From Coprinellus micaceus (taxonomy: Eukaryota; Basidiomycota; Agaricomycetes; Agaricales; Psathyrellaceae): DNA of 64,000 bases. Each line of letters starts with the position of its first letter. Within the stretch, counting starts at the first letter, position 1. The stretch spans positions 4,464,001-4,528,000 of the forward strand of contig OX596337.1 in assembly GCA_951394405.1 (NCBI GenBank). Reading direction: 5' to 3'. This document shows positions 12,901 through 25,149 of the stretch, in pieces. The position numbers were made by a program, and so were the translations under genes. A model generated the notes under the pieces. It saw only the letters and a program-made list of their open reading frames with translations, ran no database searches and was not told the DNA's origin.

Positions 12901-14820
12901 ACCCTGATAGTTGTTTACCTCAACTCCAGCTTAGTTGAAGCAGAGGAAGGAAGCACGGCTTCTTGGGTGAGGGAAGGCTCCGATGTCTGTTTTTCAGAAC
13001 GGACCTAGGATAAACCCCTTCGATGGTCTAGCGGCTGTAGATATCATCGTGAGCAAATGGCACGGAAAAAGTAGACCAACCAATCGCCGTACGCCGTGGC
13101 AGCCTTTACACAACCTCTCATAATGATTCAGCGCCGCTTCTCTCGGTTTCGGTGAGCCCTCTGCTCGACCGGTCACCTACGCTCTGCCCTGAAACTCTAC
13201 CCCGCCTCTACTTCTGAGCGCATGACTTATGTGCGAGAGTCGAGGCGTGTGGTGTTTCGAGGGTGGGGAGTCGACGTTGGGGCGCTGGCTGTACCGCACT
13301 GTTAACGGGTCAAGTTCGGTATTGGACGGGGTAACGAGCTCGGGCAAAAAACGAGGACACACCGTCTCAGAAGTCCCCTGCCGTCATCTCATTCACCCCG
13401 TAGACTGAAAACGTGTCGAACTCGAGACGCAGGCTTACTCAAGTGGTAGAATTGTCTCCCACCTTCGCCCCACGGAGTTCGACTGTGGGTTCATTGGAGG
13501 ACAGGGAGTGTATAGCCGTTAGAAGGAATGCTAGGATAGTACATGCTCGGTTCCTTGACGCGTTCGAGTAGGGTCTAAGGAGGGCGACTGGAACGAAGGC
13601 GAGTCACACTGCGGAAGCCCCCTCACCCCCAAACCACTTGCATGTTCGGGTACTTGACCAACCCGCTGTGCGGAACTCAAGCATTGTGGATGCAACGCGA
13701 TTTCCGTCCCACCCACCGCTTGAGGAACGGGAATCGCAGATACTTCCAAGGCTTCAGTGGACGCCGGTAAGGGCGCTCTGGGATGCGATCGGTGCCTTCT
13801 TTTCTGGGAACGATAGAGAATCTGGGGAGCGAGCAAAGGTATCGATAACGAGGACACGACCGATACACTTACGCCTTCGTACGAGATTGACATGCGTCTC
13901 GGCGTTCGGGTCGTTAGACCCAGTTTAACTCGCTGGTCCTGAAGTATTCGAGTCGAAATGCACTTGAAAAACACAGGACACCCAGCACCCGAGTGCCGGT
14001 GCGGAGTTTCTTCCCTTGAAAGCTGACCCATCCAAAGGACGAAGATGGCGCAAACCTCTGGATTTGGGTGGACTCTGGCGCCGAGGATTACGCATTGATA
14101 CAGAGTAGGGTGCGGGAAAGGCGATTATTGGGGTGGCTTAGACAAGTTGGTAATGAAAGGAGCGTCCTGTGCCCCGTAACTCGCCGCTCGATATCCGATT
14201 AACGTCTGTCGATTCATTCAGCGACTTCTTGAGCAGGCCGACAGCTGACCCACCCGCACTGCGTACCGACAAAGCGTTGATACTCCCTCGAAGAACGGCG
14301 CATGCGCACAAGCGAGATCAACACAGGCGCCTCACTGAGAGCTCCGGACGACATAGAAAGGTACAGTGAGGCCTGCATATTTTGAGATTGTGCTTTGTGA
14401 AGAGGGTCAGTCCTGTCTTGGGTTCTATCACAGTGTAGTGTGGGGACGCCTTCGCGCTTGGGCACGAAGTCCCCATCTACCGACCGTTTCCAAATTAGGA
14501 AGGAGATGACGACGAGCGAGGTCTCGCACTTGGCGCGAGGTCAGCTGGACATCCCGTTCCGGGGATAGATAGCTCTGGACTCTCCCCATCTCGCATCTGT
14601 CACCCGGAGGTACATAGGTTTATGTGATCCGTTGCTTTGTTCGACGCGTCTCGCGTCTCACGCTAGAGATTGATTCCCTGGGCGAGTGCCCATCCGCGCA
14701 CTTACATATACCCAGACTTAGTCTGTCGTTTGGTTCCCAGAGTTCGAATCCCCCACACGAACTCAGAGCACGCACTTCCTCGCGTCTCTACAGTCGCAAC
14801 CAGCAATCATGCAATTCAAC
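9991..14820. other. Gene-poor stretch with diverged repeats
   Basis: About 300 bp of AT-rich sequence after the F-box-like gene fits a 3' UTR. Beyond it I find only weak frames on either strand. A minus-strand frame near 12.2-12.4 kb (VPWVRFNEIFIERPSTSKG, then a plausible donor) may be a real exon of an unrecognised gene. The segment from 12.8 kb on is a diverged copy of 16.07-17.05 kb. Confidence 0.4.
12815..13650. repeat. Diverged duplicate of 16,070-17,045
   Basis: Shared blocks in the same order: attcaa..gattccac, cccggatgtttcgattc, tcgaaagccacaa, gttgtttacct, then gagtcg(a/g)cgttggggcgctggct and gccccctcacccccaa/gccgcctcacccccaa with tcgggt(a/g)cttgaccaa. Minus-strand frames in both copies share a protein-like string (GRAEG....ALN.Y.RLCK.C.GV..). 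The copies are well diverged, so the duplication is old. Confidence 0.65.
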
Positions 14821-14823
14821 TAC

Positions 14824-15712
14824 TTAAATCAGAATTGTGACGTATCTATTGAGAACCCGATTGGCCGAACGAAACCACGAGGCTGGATCAAAAAAAAAAA
14901 GGATTATTCCATTCAAAAATACATAAGTCAGAAAATGCCCATCCGACCCAATCGGGGCCCCCACTTTTCCCTGCCCTTCCAAAGCTCCACCTAGAGGATT
15001 TTTGCGATATTCAGGGAATATTTGAGAATTTTGAGATCGTCAGCATCTCATTCTCCAACCTTTGAGTGGCAAGCTTACCGAGAAACCACTGAGCGTTCAA
15101 GTGGAAGTGCGTGTGTGAATGCTTCTCCACGACCTTCGTCAAGTTGCCACCGGCGACAGCCAGGTCAAGGGTCTCCCCCCGAAAAGAGTGGGCGCCGGTG
15201 AACGCATTCAACCCTTGATTTTCTAGCACTACTGCGGGTGCAGGCACCAGAGGCTGAGACGGTGGCGGAGGTAAGGCAGTATCGTCAACGACCATTTGAG
15301 GCGCGGGGGAGTTGTAGCGATTGTCCGAGAGGAGAGGTCCCTCTTGGATCGGCGCTTCTAGTATCGCTGAAGTGGACGAAGTTCCTTCCTCTGAGTGGCT
15401 AGGGGACGCTTCAGATAAGTCGCCGAGAGGACGTCCTGTGTCAGGTTGGGGTTCGTTTGCAGGGCTGCCAGTGGGGCGACTCGAACCTTTATTTAGTGCA
15501 CAGTCGTCAGTCTCACACTTCACGACAAAAGCGACAGGACGTTCGAAATACGACGACACACCTGCGCTGAGACCGCCCAACGAAATTCGAAATCTCTTCG
15601 TCTTCTTTTTCTTCTCCTCGCCTCTCTCCTCTCCTACCCCCTCATCCGTAGGCTCGCGCGTTCGCGGTCTTCTCCTGAGTGCTGTCGCCGCTCGCTTGAA
15701 CGCTGGCTTCAT
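14824..15712 (-). CDS. Three-gene family, copy A: basic / Pro-rich / Gly-His protein
   Basis: Unknown function. Exons 15712-15562, 15486-15079 and 14990-14824 (introns 75 and 88 bp, both phase 1) give 241 aa. Layout: a basic N-terminus (MKPAFKRAATALRRRPR, then Glu-Gly and a Lys-rich run); a long Pro/Ser-rich middle; a Gly-rich motif (FTGAHSFRGETLDLAVAGG) followed by HSHTHFHL; and a conserved end (GKVGAPIGSDGHF, then a hydrophobic stretch). The same exon phases and motifs occur in copies B and C. Here the T-run in exon 3 is 11 long rather than 10, so the last about 20 residues are read in another frame (FDPASWF...). The Gly-rich motif resembles N-terminal segments of some basidiomycete NACHT-type proteins; that likeness is from memory and untested. 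Confidence 0.6.
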
Positions 15713-15886
15713 GTTTATTGGGTGTGCGGGTGGATTGAGACTGGCCAGCTATGCATGCCAGGACGGGCTCGTCGTCGTGTTGAGGGTGGGAACGAGCTCC
15801 AGGGAGACCGAATGCAGCACCTTCACAGCAATTTGCACGTGTATGCAGGCAACCGGGTGTTGCGGTTGAGCGGGCGCTTAATCTCG
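15713..15886 (-). promoter_or_regulatory. Conserved upstream block, copy A
   Basis: About 170 bp shared with copies B and C directly before the ATG. From distal to proximal it holds ATTAAGCGCCC (minus strand; 15872-15882 on plus), a GCACGTG/ACACGTG-like site, ACGACGACGAGCCC and GCATGCATAGCTGGCC. Conservation well outside the coding exons suggests a shared promoter. Confidence 0.55.
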
Positions 15887-16069
15887 GCCAATTGAACCCG
15901 GCCTCGTGGCAATCGTTGTGCGTGCTGACCTCCATTGAGCGAGGCCTGCTTGCACAGTGGACAGGTGGAAATTAGCCATAAGTATAGATTCGTCGCACAA
16001 TGGAATTACATCATGTAACCTGGGTATCGAGGCCGGCTCTCTTTCCTCAGGAGAAGAGAGGGTCCTCAA

Positions 16070-17045
16070 ATTCAACAGATTCCACAAGCCTACCTGTACC
16101 CGGATGTTTCGATTCTAGGAAGAGACCTCGAAAGCCACAAGAGAATGATGTGCTGACACTGATCGTTGTTTACCTTAACTCCAGCTCGGTTGAATGAGAG
16201 GAAGGAAATACGGTGTCTTGGGGAGGGTATACATAGGCGCCGATGTCTCTTTTCCAGAACCGACTTAGGATAACCCCTTCGATGGTAGGGCGTGGCTGCA
16301 AATATCATCGTGAGCGAATAGCACGGAAAATGTAGACCAGCGAATCGAAGTACCCCGAGGCAGCGTTTACACAACCTCCCATAAGGATTCAGCGCCGAAT
16401 CGCCAAGTTTCATCGGGCCCTCTGCTCGACCCTCCACCGACCTTCCACCGACCCTCCATCCCGAAACTCTACCCCGCCTCTACTTCCGAGCACATGAGCA
16501 TGGCTCGATCCGTGACCTTACACGCGAGAGTCGAGCCATGGCGTGTTTCGAGGGTGGAGAGTCGGCGTTGGGGCGCTGGCTTTACTATGCTGCTAATTCC
16601 GTGAAGGTCGATATGGAACGGGATGAGCTCGAAAAAACGAGGACACACCGTCTCAGGAGCAAGGGAGACTGCATGAAATCGAGTACCTGTAGGTTCGGCA
16701 CCGACAGAACGCCCAAGACGTGTAGCTCCCCTGCCGCCCGTCCCTCAAGGAATCCATGGTCAAATCTCGTGGGGGGAAAGTCGGAGACAAGTCCACCACT
16801 TGGGTGAGTCTGCTTCTCGAGCCCGACGCGCTTTCATTCATCTATAACTTTGGTTCTAGGAGGAAGAATGAGAGGTGAGGGTATGGGCGCTCGAAGGGTG
16901 CTAGAATGGTACCTACCGAGTATCTTGACCCTTTAGAGTAGGGTCTAACGAGGGCGACTGGAGCCAGGCGAGTCACACGGCGGAAGGCCGCCTCACCCCC
17001 AACGACTTGCATCTTCGGGTGCTTGACCAATCCACCCGCACTGTA
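16070..17045. repeat. Diverged duplicate of 12,815-13,650
   Basis: Second member of the pair. It starts just upstream of the promoter block of the first member of the three-gene family. It contains a minus-strand frame from about 16,437 that resembles the one at 13,176. Whether that frame is a gene or just well-preserved repeat DNA cannot be decided by eye. Confidence 0.65.
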
Positions 17046-17049
17046 TACC

Positions 17050-19120
17050 GACAACGCGCCTATTCCCGTTCGAAGAACGGGACAGATGTGCTCGGAGGAG
17101 ACTAAATCCCCGGGTGGGGTGTGAAGGTTCTAGCGGGTGGATGCGACGTAGGTGGGATGGAATCGAGGGGGGTCTGATGAACTATTGCGTAGGGACGGCG
17201 AATAGCGTATGAACTACGTGCCTCTCCACCTAGAGAACTCATCTATTCAAGGTTACGCTGGAGAAACATACACCCACGGACACACTGCATGCCTCCAGCA
17301 CTGGATTTGCAGCCCTCCCGACACGGCGCATCTAGTTCGGATGTGGTCGGTTGTATTATCGAATCGGGTTTAGGTTCGTACCAAGGTAGGTGTAGGCGAT
17401 TCTGGCTGGGATGGTCTGGGGAAATGGGTGGTCGGCAGGTGGAGACAGGGAAGGAAGGGAAGGCTACATACCTTCCTGGAGTAGACTCAATCACCAATGC
17501 TATGCGCTCCGGGTGGAACGAGAGCGACTGCCAGGAGATCCCGATGTTGCCCAAGGGATAGGTCGATGAGGCGATGGGAGGTTGACGAGCACAAGCTGGG
17601 TCTCGGGCGAACTGTAAGTTGCCGCCGACGGCACCTAACACTGGCGAATTGTTGATAACCCATTGGCGCTAACGTCGGGCGAGGGGACCGAGGAACGATA
17701 TAGAAGACTTTGGAAGCGGGTTGGAGGGCAGCTCGAAAGAACACATCCCAAGGTGAGGGTCAGAGCGAACGCGAAGGAGTTTGAAGGCCGTGGATGACGA
17801 TAAGCTTGCGCCGGGAATCACCGAGAAATAGGGGTCTGTTGCCATCAACCCCCGTTTCTTCACCTTAAATCAAGCGCCCACCCAAGTACGTTCGACTGGA
17901 CACGCAATCAGTGAGTGACGAATTCAATCAAAAGGAGAAAGGAAAACCGAACAGCGAAAAGGAACGACAAACCTCATATATACGACCCAACTACACTCCA
18001 ATCTCAGATACGAGCTTGCACGGGGACGAGAGCCGTGGGCTTGTGAAGGGAGTAATACCCCTAGGCTTGTATGGCATCTACACGGGACAGGTTAGAAAAG
18101 GAACCTCTTAAAATGAAGTGAAGAGGCACCCGCCGTGACTGCGTTGCCCCTGCGATTGGCGCGTAAAAACCTACTCCCCGCGTCCCACGCAAAGTGAGAT
18201 CAGGGAATCCACTCTTTTCACAGCGACTATGGTCACCTGCTACTCCATCTACAATAACACACGACCTCCTAGGTCAAATTCGAACGGCTTCTTTTCCTTC
18301 GAATACACTCTTTTCCGCAGATTGATCGGCGGTTCGGGTCCTGGCAGTGCTGCTGCCTGCGCCGCTGTGGCTGGCTTCCTCCTCGCGTTGCTTACTACTC
18401 TCGAGTTGGGTTAAGTGGCAATCAGAGACGCACCAAGGGAGGAGTACATGATGTATCGACTTAGGGAAGGGGGTAAGGGAAATCGATTGTGACGTCCAGC
18501 GCCTCCACAGCACTAGGCACCTGTTGGTCTAGAACACATACTAGCAGGTGAACGTGTAATTGGATGGCGTCATTTCGCTACTCGTAATACTGCCAGAGTG
18601 GGCCACAGTATTCCAGAAGGGGGATACGGAGGTAAGTAGCCCAGGACAACAGCACTTCACAGCTCTCGATCACTGCGTGTAAAAGTGTGTAAACGGGGAG
18701 GCGCTCTCAATATGGGCGCTTAATTTCGGCAACTCCCGTTCAGTTTAGCCATGGGCAGTGGCGCAAGGTGCATTGGCGGGGCGTGTAACGGTGTAACGAC
18801 GCAAGGAGATAGGTACGAACGTGTTGGCTACGTCTTGGGACGTCCTCGGCACATTGCGTGTTTCTTGCCTGCATCACGGGTAACACGTGCCTCTGTTGGA
18901 GCCCCGTGTATGGTGGTGTCAGCGATAAGGACTTAGAGTGAGTGGATGCACTGGAGGCCGTTCCCAAAGTATCAGAAACAAACTAGGATTGAGTTGCTAG
19001 ACTAAGTACATGGGTGGAGGAGGGTGGGGATGGTTGGGCGTGAACGAGCACTCGGGGAAAGTAGCACCAGCACCTGGGGCTCATTGAGTGTCCGCTGTCC
19101 GCTGGGAATTGGTCCCGATC
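17050..19120. other. Stretch without a supported gene
   Basis: A minus-strand frame at 17.64-17.47 kb (TYPLGNIGISWQSLSFHPER) runs to a consensus donor and resumes after a 64-bp gap as RIAYTYLGTNLNP before a stop. It may be a fragment of an unknown secreted or beta-rich protein, but its start is not found. A further copy of GGGCGCTTAATTT sits at 18714-18726 without a recognisable gene next to it. Confidence 0.4.
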
Positions 19121-19128
19121 TGCATCAG

Positions 19129-20001
19129 TCAATACTTGGGGTGACGATCTTGCATAGGCCCTACCCAATTGAGAAAAATAAAACCACGAGGCTGGATCAA
19201 AAAAAAAAGGAGAATTCCATTCAAAAGTACATAAGGCGAGAAATGCCCATCCGACCCCATCGGAGGCCCCACTTTGCCCCGCTCTCCCATCCCAGCTGTA
19301 TTTGAAAAATGATAAAGTTGTAAAGGAAACGTTCCCAACAGTTAGCTTCGAGGCCCTCAAGTATAGTAAGAGACGTACCTGTCAAGAACGGGAGATAGAA
19401 GTGGAAGTGACTTCCCGTGTGCATCGTGACACTTCCCCCGCCAACTGCGAGATTTCCCGCAGAAAAACCCTGGGCGCCATCGAAAATACTGAGATTGCTA
19501 GGGCTAACATTCTCCAGTGCACGCCTAGGCTCAAGTGTCCGGGGCTGGGGTTGTGAGGGAAGGGGAACAGGGGCTGTAGAGGCCGTTGGGTGGCTGGGTG
19601 GAGGGAGGTCGTCGTCGTGTTGGTCTTCGGGAGTTGGCGGGAGCTCTTGGGTTGTCAAACCTTCCATTGGTTCCGCGGCTGGGTCCTCCACTTCCACGGA
19701 GAGAACCAACGGTTCTTCCAAAACAATCTCAGCTGGGTTTGCCCTGTCGAGTGGTAGGGGGTTTGTGGCGCCAGCAGTCGAGCGACTCGAGCCTACACAC
19801 GGTGGACAGCCGTCAAACTCGAATGGCGAGACGAAGGGAAGATGGCAACGTACCTGGTGTGAGACTGTCCAACAAACGACGAAATCGCTTCTTCTTTTCC
19901 TTCTCCCCGTTCCTCTCCTCGCCTACCCCCTCATCTGTCGGCTTATCTGCTCGCGTTCGTCTTCTGAATGCCGTCGCCGCTCGCCTGAACGCCGGTTTCA
20001 T
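19129..20001 (-). CDS. Three-gene family, copy B
   Basis: Exons 20001-19854, 19792-19379 and 19295-19129 (introns 61 and 83 bp, both phase 1) give 242 aa with an exact multiple of three. N-terminus MKPAFRRAATAFRRRTRAD, an acidic/basic run, then a middle with VLSVEVEDPAAEPMEG and a Pro-rich tract. The Gly-rich motif reads SIFDGAQGFSAGNLAVGGGS and is followed by HFHFYLPF. The last exon has ERGKVGPPMGSDGHF and a hydrophobic stretch of about 16 residues (YVLLNGILLFFLIQPRGF) that could span or dip into a membrane. This copy is the cleanest and was used as the reference for A and C. It lies in a segment of about 2.8 kb that is duplicated at 26.4 kb. Confidence 0.62.
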
Positions 20002-22060
20002 GCTTTTCGGGTGTGCGGATGGGTTAAGGCAGGCCAGCTATGCATGCGAGAATGGGCTCGTCGTCGTGTCTAGTGTTGAGGATGGGAGGGAGGAGACCTG
20101 GTGCCATGCGTTGCACACCATCTCCACAGCATTTCCGACACACGTGTTGGCCCTGGGTAGCTTCAGGCAGGCAGGCGCTTAATTTGCCCCAAATTGATGA
20201 CCACGTAAACGGACACTGGGCAGTGGGGTTCACCTGGGGTTGAAGGAACAAAAGGAGGGAGAGGAAACGAGATATAACTCCAAGACTGGGACCATTTCCA
20301 CGCACCATAAATATGCGAGGGGACGTGAGCCGAGTGAATTTGGGGACCCACGACAAGAATGGAGGAAGATCGTGAATCGACGCACTCTCGGAGCTTGGCG
20401 CTAAATCTCCGCGGAGGGTACGAAGGCTGGATTGAAAGAAATACACAGGTTCAGGTATTTAAATCGGCGAGGAGGTATGAGGTACGAGTATGATGCGGAA
20501 CATTCACGAGGAGCTACAAGGCTTCCCCTAGGTGACGCGAATGGAATACATAACCAGACCGACACCCTCGACATTCTTGAGTAAAACCTACCTACCTACT
20601 TCCTACCTACCGGCCGAATTCACGCGCCTCGTAGAGTGGCGCAATCACTCTCCGAGAAACGGGTATGTCGATGAACGGGTACCTCTCTAGTCCTATACAC
20701 ACTCTCACTCCTCGTAGAACCAAGGAGGGATGAATGAGTATGGGGAGAAAAAGAAGCGCGAGGAGATATATAACAGACGCGTAGCAAGGCATATTTGAGA
20801 GTAACAGGGCCCTCGCCACGAAGAGCACAATCAGCTATAGACATAACGAGTCAGTCCACGAAGCCCAACGACTCCAACGGCCACGGGCATGCGAATACCC
20901 ATCTCCCACCCCCGTACTTCAAACAGAATGCATCCTTGATCCTGACACGCTGGAATCACCAGCGTTGGGAGCAAGAGTGCGTCCCTGGAAGTTTGGCTGG
21001 GTGGGAGATCGATGTAATTAAGGCTAGGCTCGACGTCGGTGAGGTCTCCCTAGTATTAGCATAGGGCGCTGAAGAAAGGAAGGGAGTTAACGAAGGCGGT
21101 AATGAAGGGCAGAGAGCGCCCCGCTTGCTTCGTCGTGCTGTATTTGAGATGCTAACGCCTTGAGTGTATGGTATGTACGAAGGATATGTAGCGAATAGGC
21201 GTACCACGGTAGCGTTGAGCATATGTCACCGAGCTGAGGCCTCCCATGAAAGTCCATCGTCTCTCGCATTGCCTTGCGCTGGCAGCCAATCGCCAATCCG
21301 TCACCGACTATCCACCCAGAACCTGTGCCTCACCCCAACTTTCGAGGGCGGGAGCATGGTTACCACCATGCGCCCACCCGCGAAAGTGGAGGCGGTGCCT
21401 GTTTCGACAGTGGAAAGTCGGTGTTGGGGCGTTAGTTTCGCCGTGCTGCAGCCAACGTCCAGGGCAGTAATCCGGTCCGTGGAAGGAAGTACGAATACGC
21501 ACCGGAGCAGAGGTAAGTGAGACCGCGTAAGGTCGAGTCCCTGTACGTTCGACACTGGTAGGACACCCAAGCGGGGTCAGTTCCCGATCCACATTCGTTC
21601 CGCCAGCTACGGCACGGCCATATATCGAGGGACGAATATCGGAGGGGGTTCTGCCGCTTGGGTGTGGATCGGCGGCGAGGTCGACGGGTGTTCGTTTATC
21701 TGAGGAGGCTCGATCGAGGAACATGAACTGAAGGTCAGTATATGAGCGCTCAAAAGGGATGCGAGGGTAGTCTTACCTGGAACTACATCCTGCGTTGTTG
21801 GAAGGAGGATTTAAAGGAAGACACCAGAGACGTCAAAGACACATAACGGAAAGACACCTCACTTTCGACGGTCCGTATCCAATACACCACCATACGCAAC
21901 CAACCAAGTTCCGAAAGGTGCGCGACTTGTAACCCTCCAGCGGTAGCCGCAGTCATCGCTGGGGGAATACAAGTCGGAGCACGTTCCACAGCTTGGGTGG
22001 GCTCGATGGGTACGGGGACATGGGGTCGGCTATCAATCTAGTGGGAACGATTGAGGGTAT
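19180..22060. repeat. Segmental duplication, unit 1
   Basis: Collinear, diverged match to 26,410-28,690 continued at 34,899-35,060. Shared landmarks are the copy B/C genes, their promoters, CATCTCCCACCCCC..TACTTCAAACAGAA near 20.9 and 28.05 kb, a block near 21.6/28.4 kb (CATTCGTTCC.CCAG) and GGTAGCCGCAGTCAT near 21.95/34.97 kb. The match in unit 2 is interrupted by the copia array. Confidence 0.75.
20002..20184 (-). promoter_or_regulatory. Conserved upstream block, copy B
   Basis: Same block as upstream of copies A and C, with AAATTAAGCGCCT at its distal end (20173-20185 on plus), CACGTG, ACACGACGACGAGCCC and GCATGCATAGCTGGCC. Homology with copy C continues another 300 bp or so upstream. Confidence 0.55.
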
Positions 22061-22429
22061 GAGACCTGGGACCTGGGTCGTTGGCGTGAGCGAAGGAATC
22101 GAGTACCTAGACTCGTTGAATGGCACGTACCTTCTACTCCTGGAATCACTCCCGTGCGCTGTTGGATTCTGTAGAATGCTCCGCTCGCAACGTACTCGAC
22201 ACCAGCGACCACCCAACACTTCATCTCATGGTCAATTTTCGTCCTCCGGAGTGTGGTTCAGTCACAATCCGGAAAACGAAAATGACACAAGGATCTGAGG
22301 CTTGGGTGGGCGCAGGTGTTGAGGACGATGAGCGATCGTATATTCGGCGAGAGCTAAAGAGTAGTGTTAGGGTCAGGTCGGTGTGTGAGGATGGCGTAGA
22401 AGTTGGGTAGCGTACCTATCGGTATTTCA

Positions 22430-23700
22430 TTGACGACGGGATTCGACCTACCCACCGATCAGGGCTAGTAGAGAGCACCAGAACCGACGAGAATACAGGA
22501 ATAACCAACCCGCCCAACTCAAAACCGCGAGCTCGGGCGAGACTCGGACGAACAGAGATGCCAAGTGTCGCATTGGCGCAGCGCAGGGCGCGCCGTATTC
22601 ATAATCCCCGAGGTGTTTGGAGTCAAGCTATCGTCGAGAGCAGCCGGTAGAGAACGAAGCTCGTGGTCAATAGGCTTCTGAGACTAGGGTTGGTTGATTG
22701 GAACCTCGACGTCGAACACCGAACGCAAGATAAGATGCGAACCGCCGACGATGTACATGATCCACTGGAATACCCAACCCTCACAACCCTCACATTACCG
22801 GGGTGTGTCGAGTGCCAGGTGTGCCAGGTGTGTCATGGTGCACCGTCGGTCGGTCGGATGTATCGAAGGGCGTTCGGGGTCGGGGCATCCTAGGAACGAG
22901 GAGCCAGTGTGAGATCGATTGGTCGCACCGCATATTCGGTGTCGAGTGCAGGTAGGATGGTATGGGTTTGCGGGAGGGACCTATCGATGAGGGAGCATCG
23001 TCGAGCATCTTGGTGAGAGCAGCGTACTCAGAGCCCGTTAGAGAACGAGGGTCTGAGACCGGTTCGTAGCTCGACATTGAGCGCAAGATTCGACCCACCA
23101 ACCACGGAACACTCCAGAATACCTGATCGACCTGACCCGAAGCCACGAGCTTGGGTGAGGCGAACAGGGATGTCGGGTGAGTCCCAGCGCAGGGTGGGTC
23201 GGCCGTTTCCCGATATCGAGTGGAGGTAGGCAGCCAGTGGAGGACGAGGCTCAATGGAGATGCTGACCCTGAGACTCGTTGGTAGTTCCTCGGGATTGAT
23301 ACGCAAAACACGAAGCGCGACCCCAACATTGAGAGTTCGCTGGGAATACCCAATACACCTTACCCCGAGAGTACGGGGCTGGGTGGGACGTTGGGTGCAC
23401 CAGGTGCGTTCCAGTGCAGGGTGGGACAGTAGTTTCTCAAGATCGAGTCTAGGTATCGAGCACAGCCCAGGAGCTAGTGGAGGACGACCCTAGTCTGAGG
23501 AAGCCCCGACATCGAGCACGACTCGGAAACGGAGACGGACTGCCGACCTTGCACTTGGGTGTATGATTGGAATACCCGGTCCACCTCAGGCTCGTTTCGA
23601 AAGATGAGCTCGGTGGGCCCGGGTGTACCAGGTGAGTCCCAGCACAGGGTTGGAGGGTCTGGTTCCATCGTGGAGATGTGCGTCCGGTCGAGTCGGGATG
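22430..23700. repeat. Degenerate tandem repeat, unit about 200-220 bp, about five units
   Basis: Each unit carries, in order, a GA-rich start, cgcaagat or a close form, (g)gaatacc(c/t), gagct(c/t)gg(g/t), then ccaggtg(a/c)gt, cag(c/t)(a/g)cagggt(t/g)gg. Units begin near 22.43, 22.68, 23.04, 23.25 and 23.49 kb. No reading frame runs through all units. Confidence 0.55.
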
Positions 23701-23709
23701 GATATAGGC

Positions 23710-25000
23710 GTTGGTAGCGTCTTGGAAGGGGGTGAATGGGGTTGAGTTTTCACCTGCATGAAGTTGGGGGTTAGTCGGTGTGTGCGGGGATGGAGATGTA
23801 CTGGGATCGACGTACACTGGGAGGGTATTCCTTTCCGTAACCAGTCATTTGCATCCGTTCACCCCCATTGTCTCGACACAGACTCTGAGCGTCGACCATT
23901 GACACTGCCGTCCTCCCTCGAAGGGTCATCGGAATGGCGGTGACGGCGATGAGAGGCCGACGGTTTGCGTCAGATGAATCGATGGGGCGATGGAAGCTTG
24001 ATGCATAGCCTGAGGCTAACATTAGATCTCCGGTTCATACTCTCTGCAAACCCAGCATTCCGTACGAGCTGTCCATCGCAGTAAATGCGGATATGAAAGC
24101 CAAGTACACCAGGGAAGATCCGAGGTGACAGAAGAACGCTAGCATATGGAAGGCGGTCGAGGCGAAGAAACAAACGCAACGAGGAGATGGGAGATGAGAT
24201 AATCAAACGAACACGAGGCAAACTCGGGGACTGTAGATGACGAACCGAGACGTGGGTCCAGGAATAGGGGTTGCCATCAAACGGCGTTCGTCCTCGGCGT
24301 CCCCGCACACAGCTCTTCAGAGATAGCGTTAAGCGCCCTTAATTAAACCTTAATTAAACAGCACACCTCAGCTTTGGTGAGGCCGAAGCAGTGGTCCTTG
24401 GTCCCGATAGAGAGGCTTGTTTGACGGGTGGTGACGAACGAATCACATCCCCTCACCACCCTAATCGGTCAACAGAACGGAGGTCTGCCTCGCGAGCTCG
24501 AATTGCACCTCAAAAAGAGTCTTTATATGTACGCCTCGTAACGAGATCTCGCCTTCGCCGGCCCAGATGCCAAACACAGCCAGAACTGGGCGTCGGCCTA
24601 ACTACTGGAGGTTGCAGGTGAAATTGGTAGGTAGATGTAGGGTAGCTGTACGGAACGAGAAGAAGGTATGAGATGGAAACGCAATATGAGCTGTATGCAT
24701 AGAGAGGAGGGCGGAGAATCTAATTCGTATATTCGAGATAGGAAGGGGAAGAGAACGAGAAGAAACGCGAAGAAGTCTGTCCGTCTCCTCGCTTGCATAA
24801 TGGATAGTCACACGTGTAGGTAGGAGAGGGTCTGACATGGTGAAAGGAAACGCATACATGAGGCAGGAAAGAAAGCGATAGCAAAAGGTGGGTGCAGATG
24901 AGAGGACACGATAGATAAGATAACGGGCAAAGAGAAACGCGGATCATTTGCACGAATCCATCATCCGGCAATTAATCTACGGTCTTCTATGATTAGTAGG
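23710..25000. other. Non-coding, no feature recognised
   Basis: Purine-rich plus strand around 24.6-24.95 kb, and a short direct repeat CCTTAATTAAA at about 24,338-24,360 next to an inverted copy of GGGCGCTTAA (24329-24338). No gene supported. Confidence 0.4.
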
Positions 25001-25004
25001 TCGA

Positions 25005-25145
25005 CGGCGCCTGAGGCCCAGTGAAAGTGCCGGGTGCCCAGAAAAACTCGCAGCCAATCTCAGCCAGACGATCGATCCGTTGGCTGGGAGATTTTCTCGT
25101 TGGTTCTCAGGCGCGATCTTGGACACTTTCGGCCACCCCCAGCCG
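25005..25145 (+). repeat. Left arm of imperfect inverted repeat pair
   Basis: Begins GGCGCCTGAGGCCCAGTGAA and contains TTGGACACTTTCGGCCACC. It matches the reverse complement of 26,245-26,395, strongest over the outer 45 bp. Together they bound 1.39 kb and could be ends of a non-autonomous DNA element. I see no clear target-site duplication. Confidence 0.5.
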
Positions 25146-25149
25146 CTCG

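Noticed and set aside
14700..14770. tRNA gene suggested by AGTTCGAATCC
   Set aside because: It looks like a B-box, but no A-box or cloverleaf stems could be built around it.
19813..20073. Plus-strand frames over the copy B gene and promoter (up to 218 codons)
   Set aside because: Antisense to three-exon genes whose structure is conserved in three paralogues.
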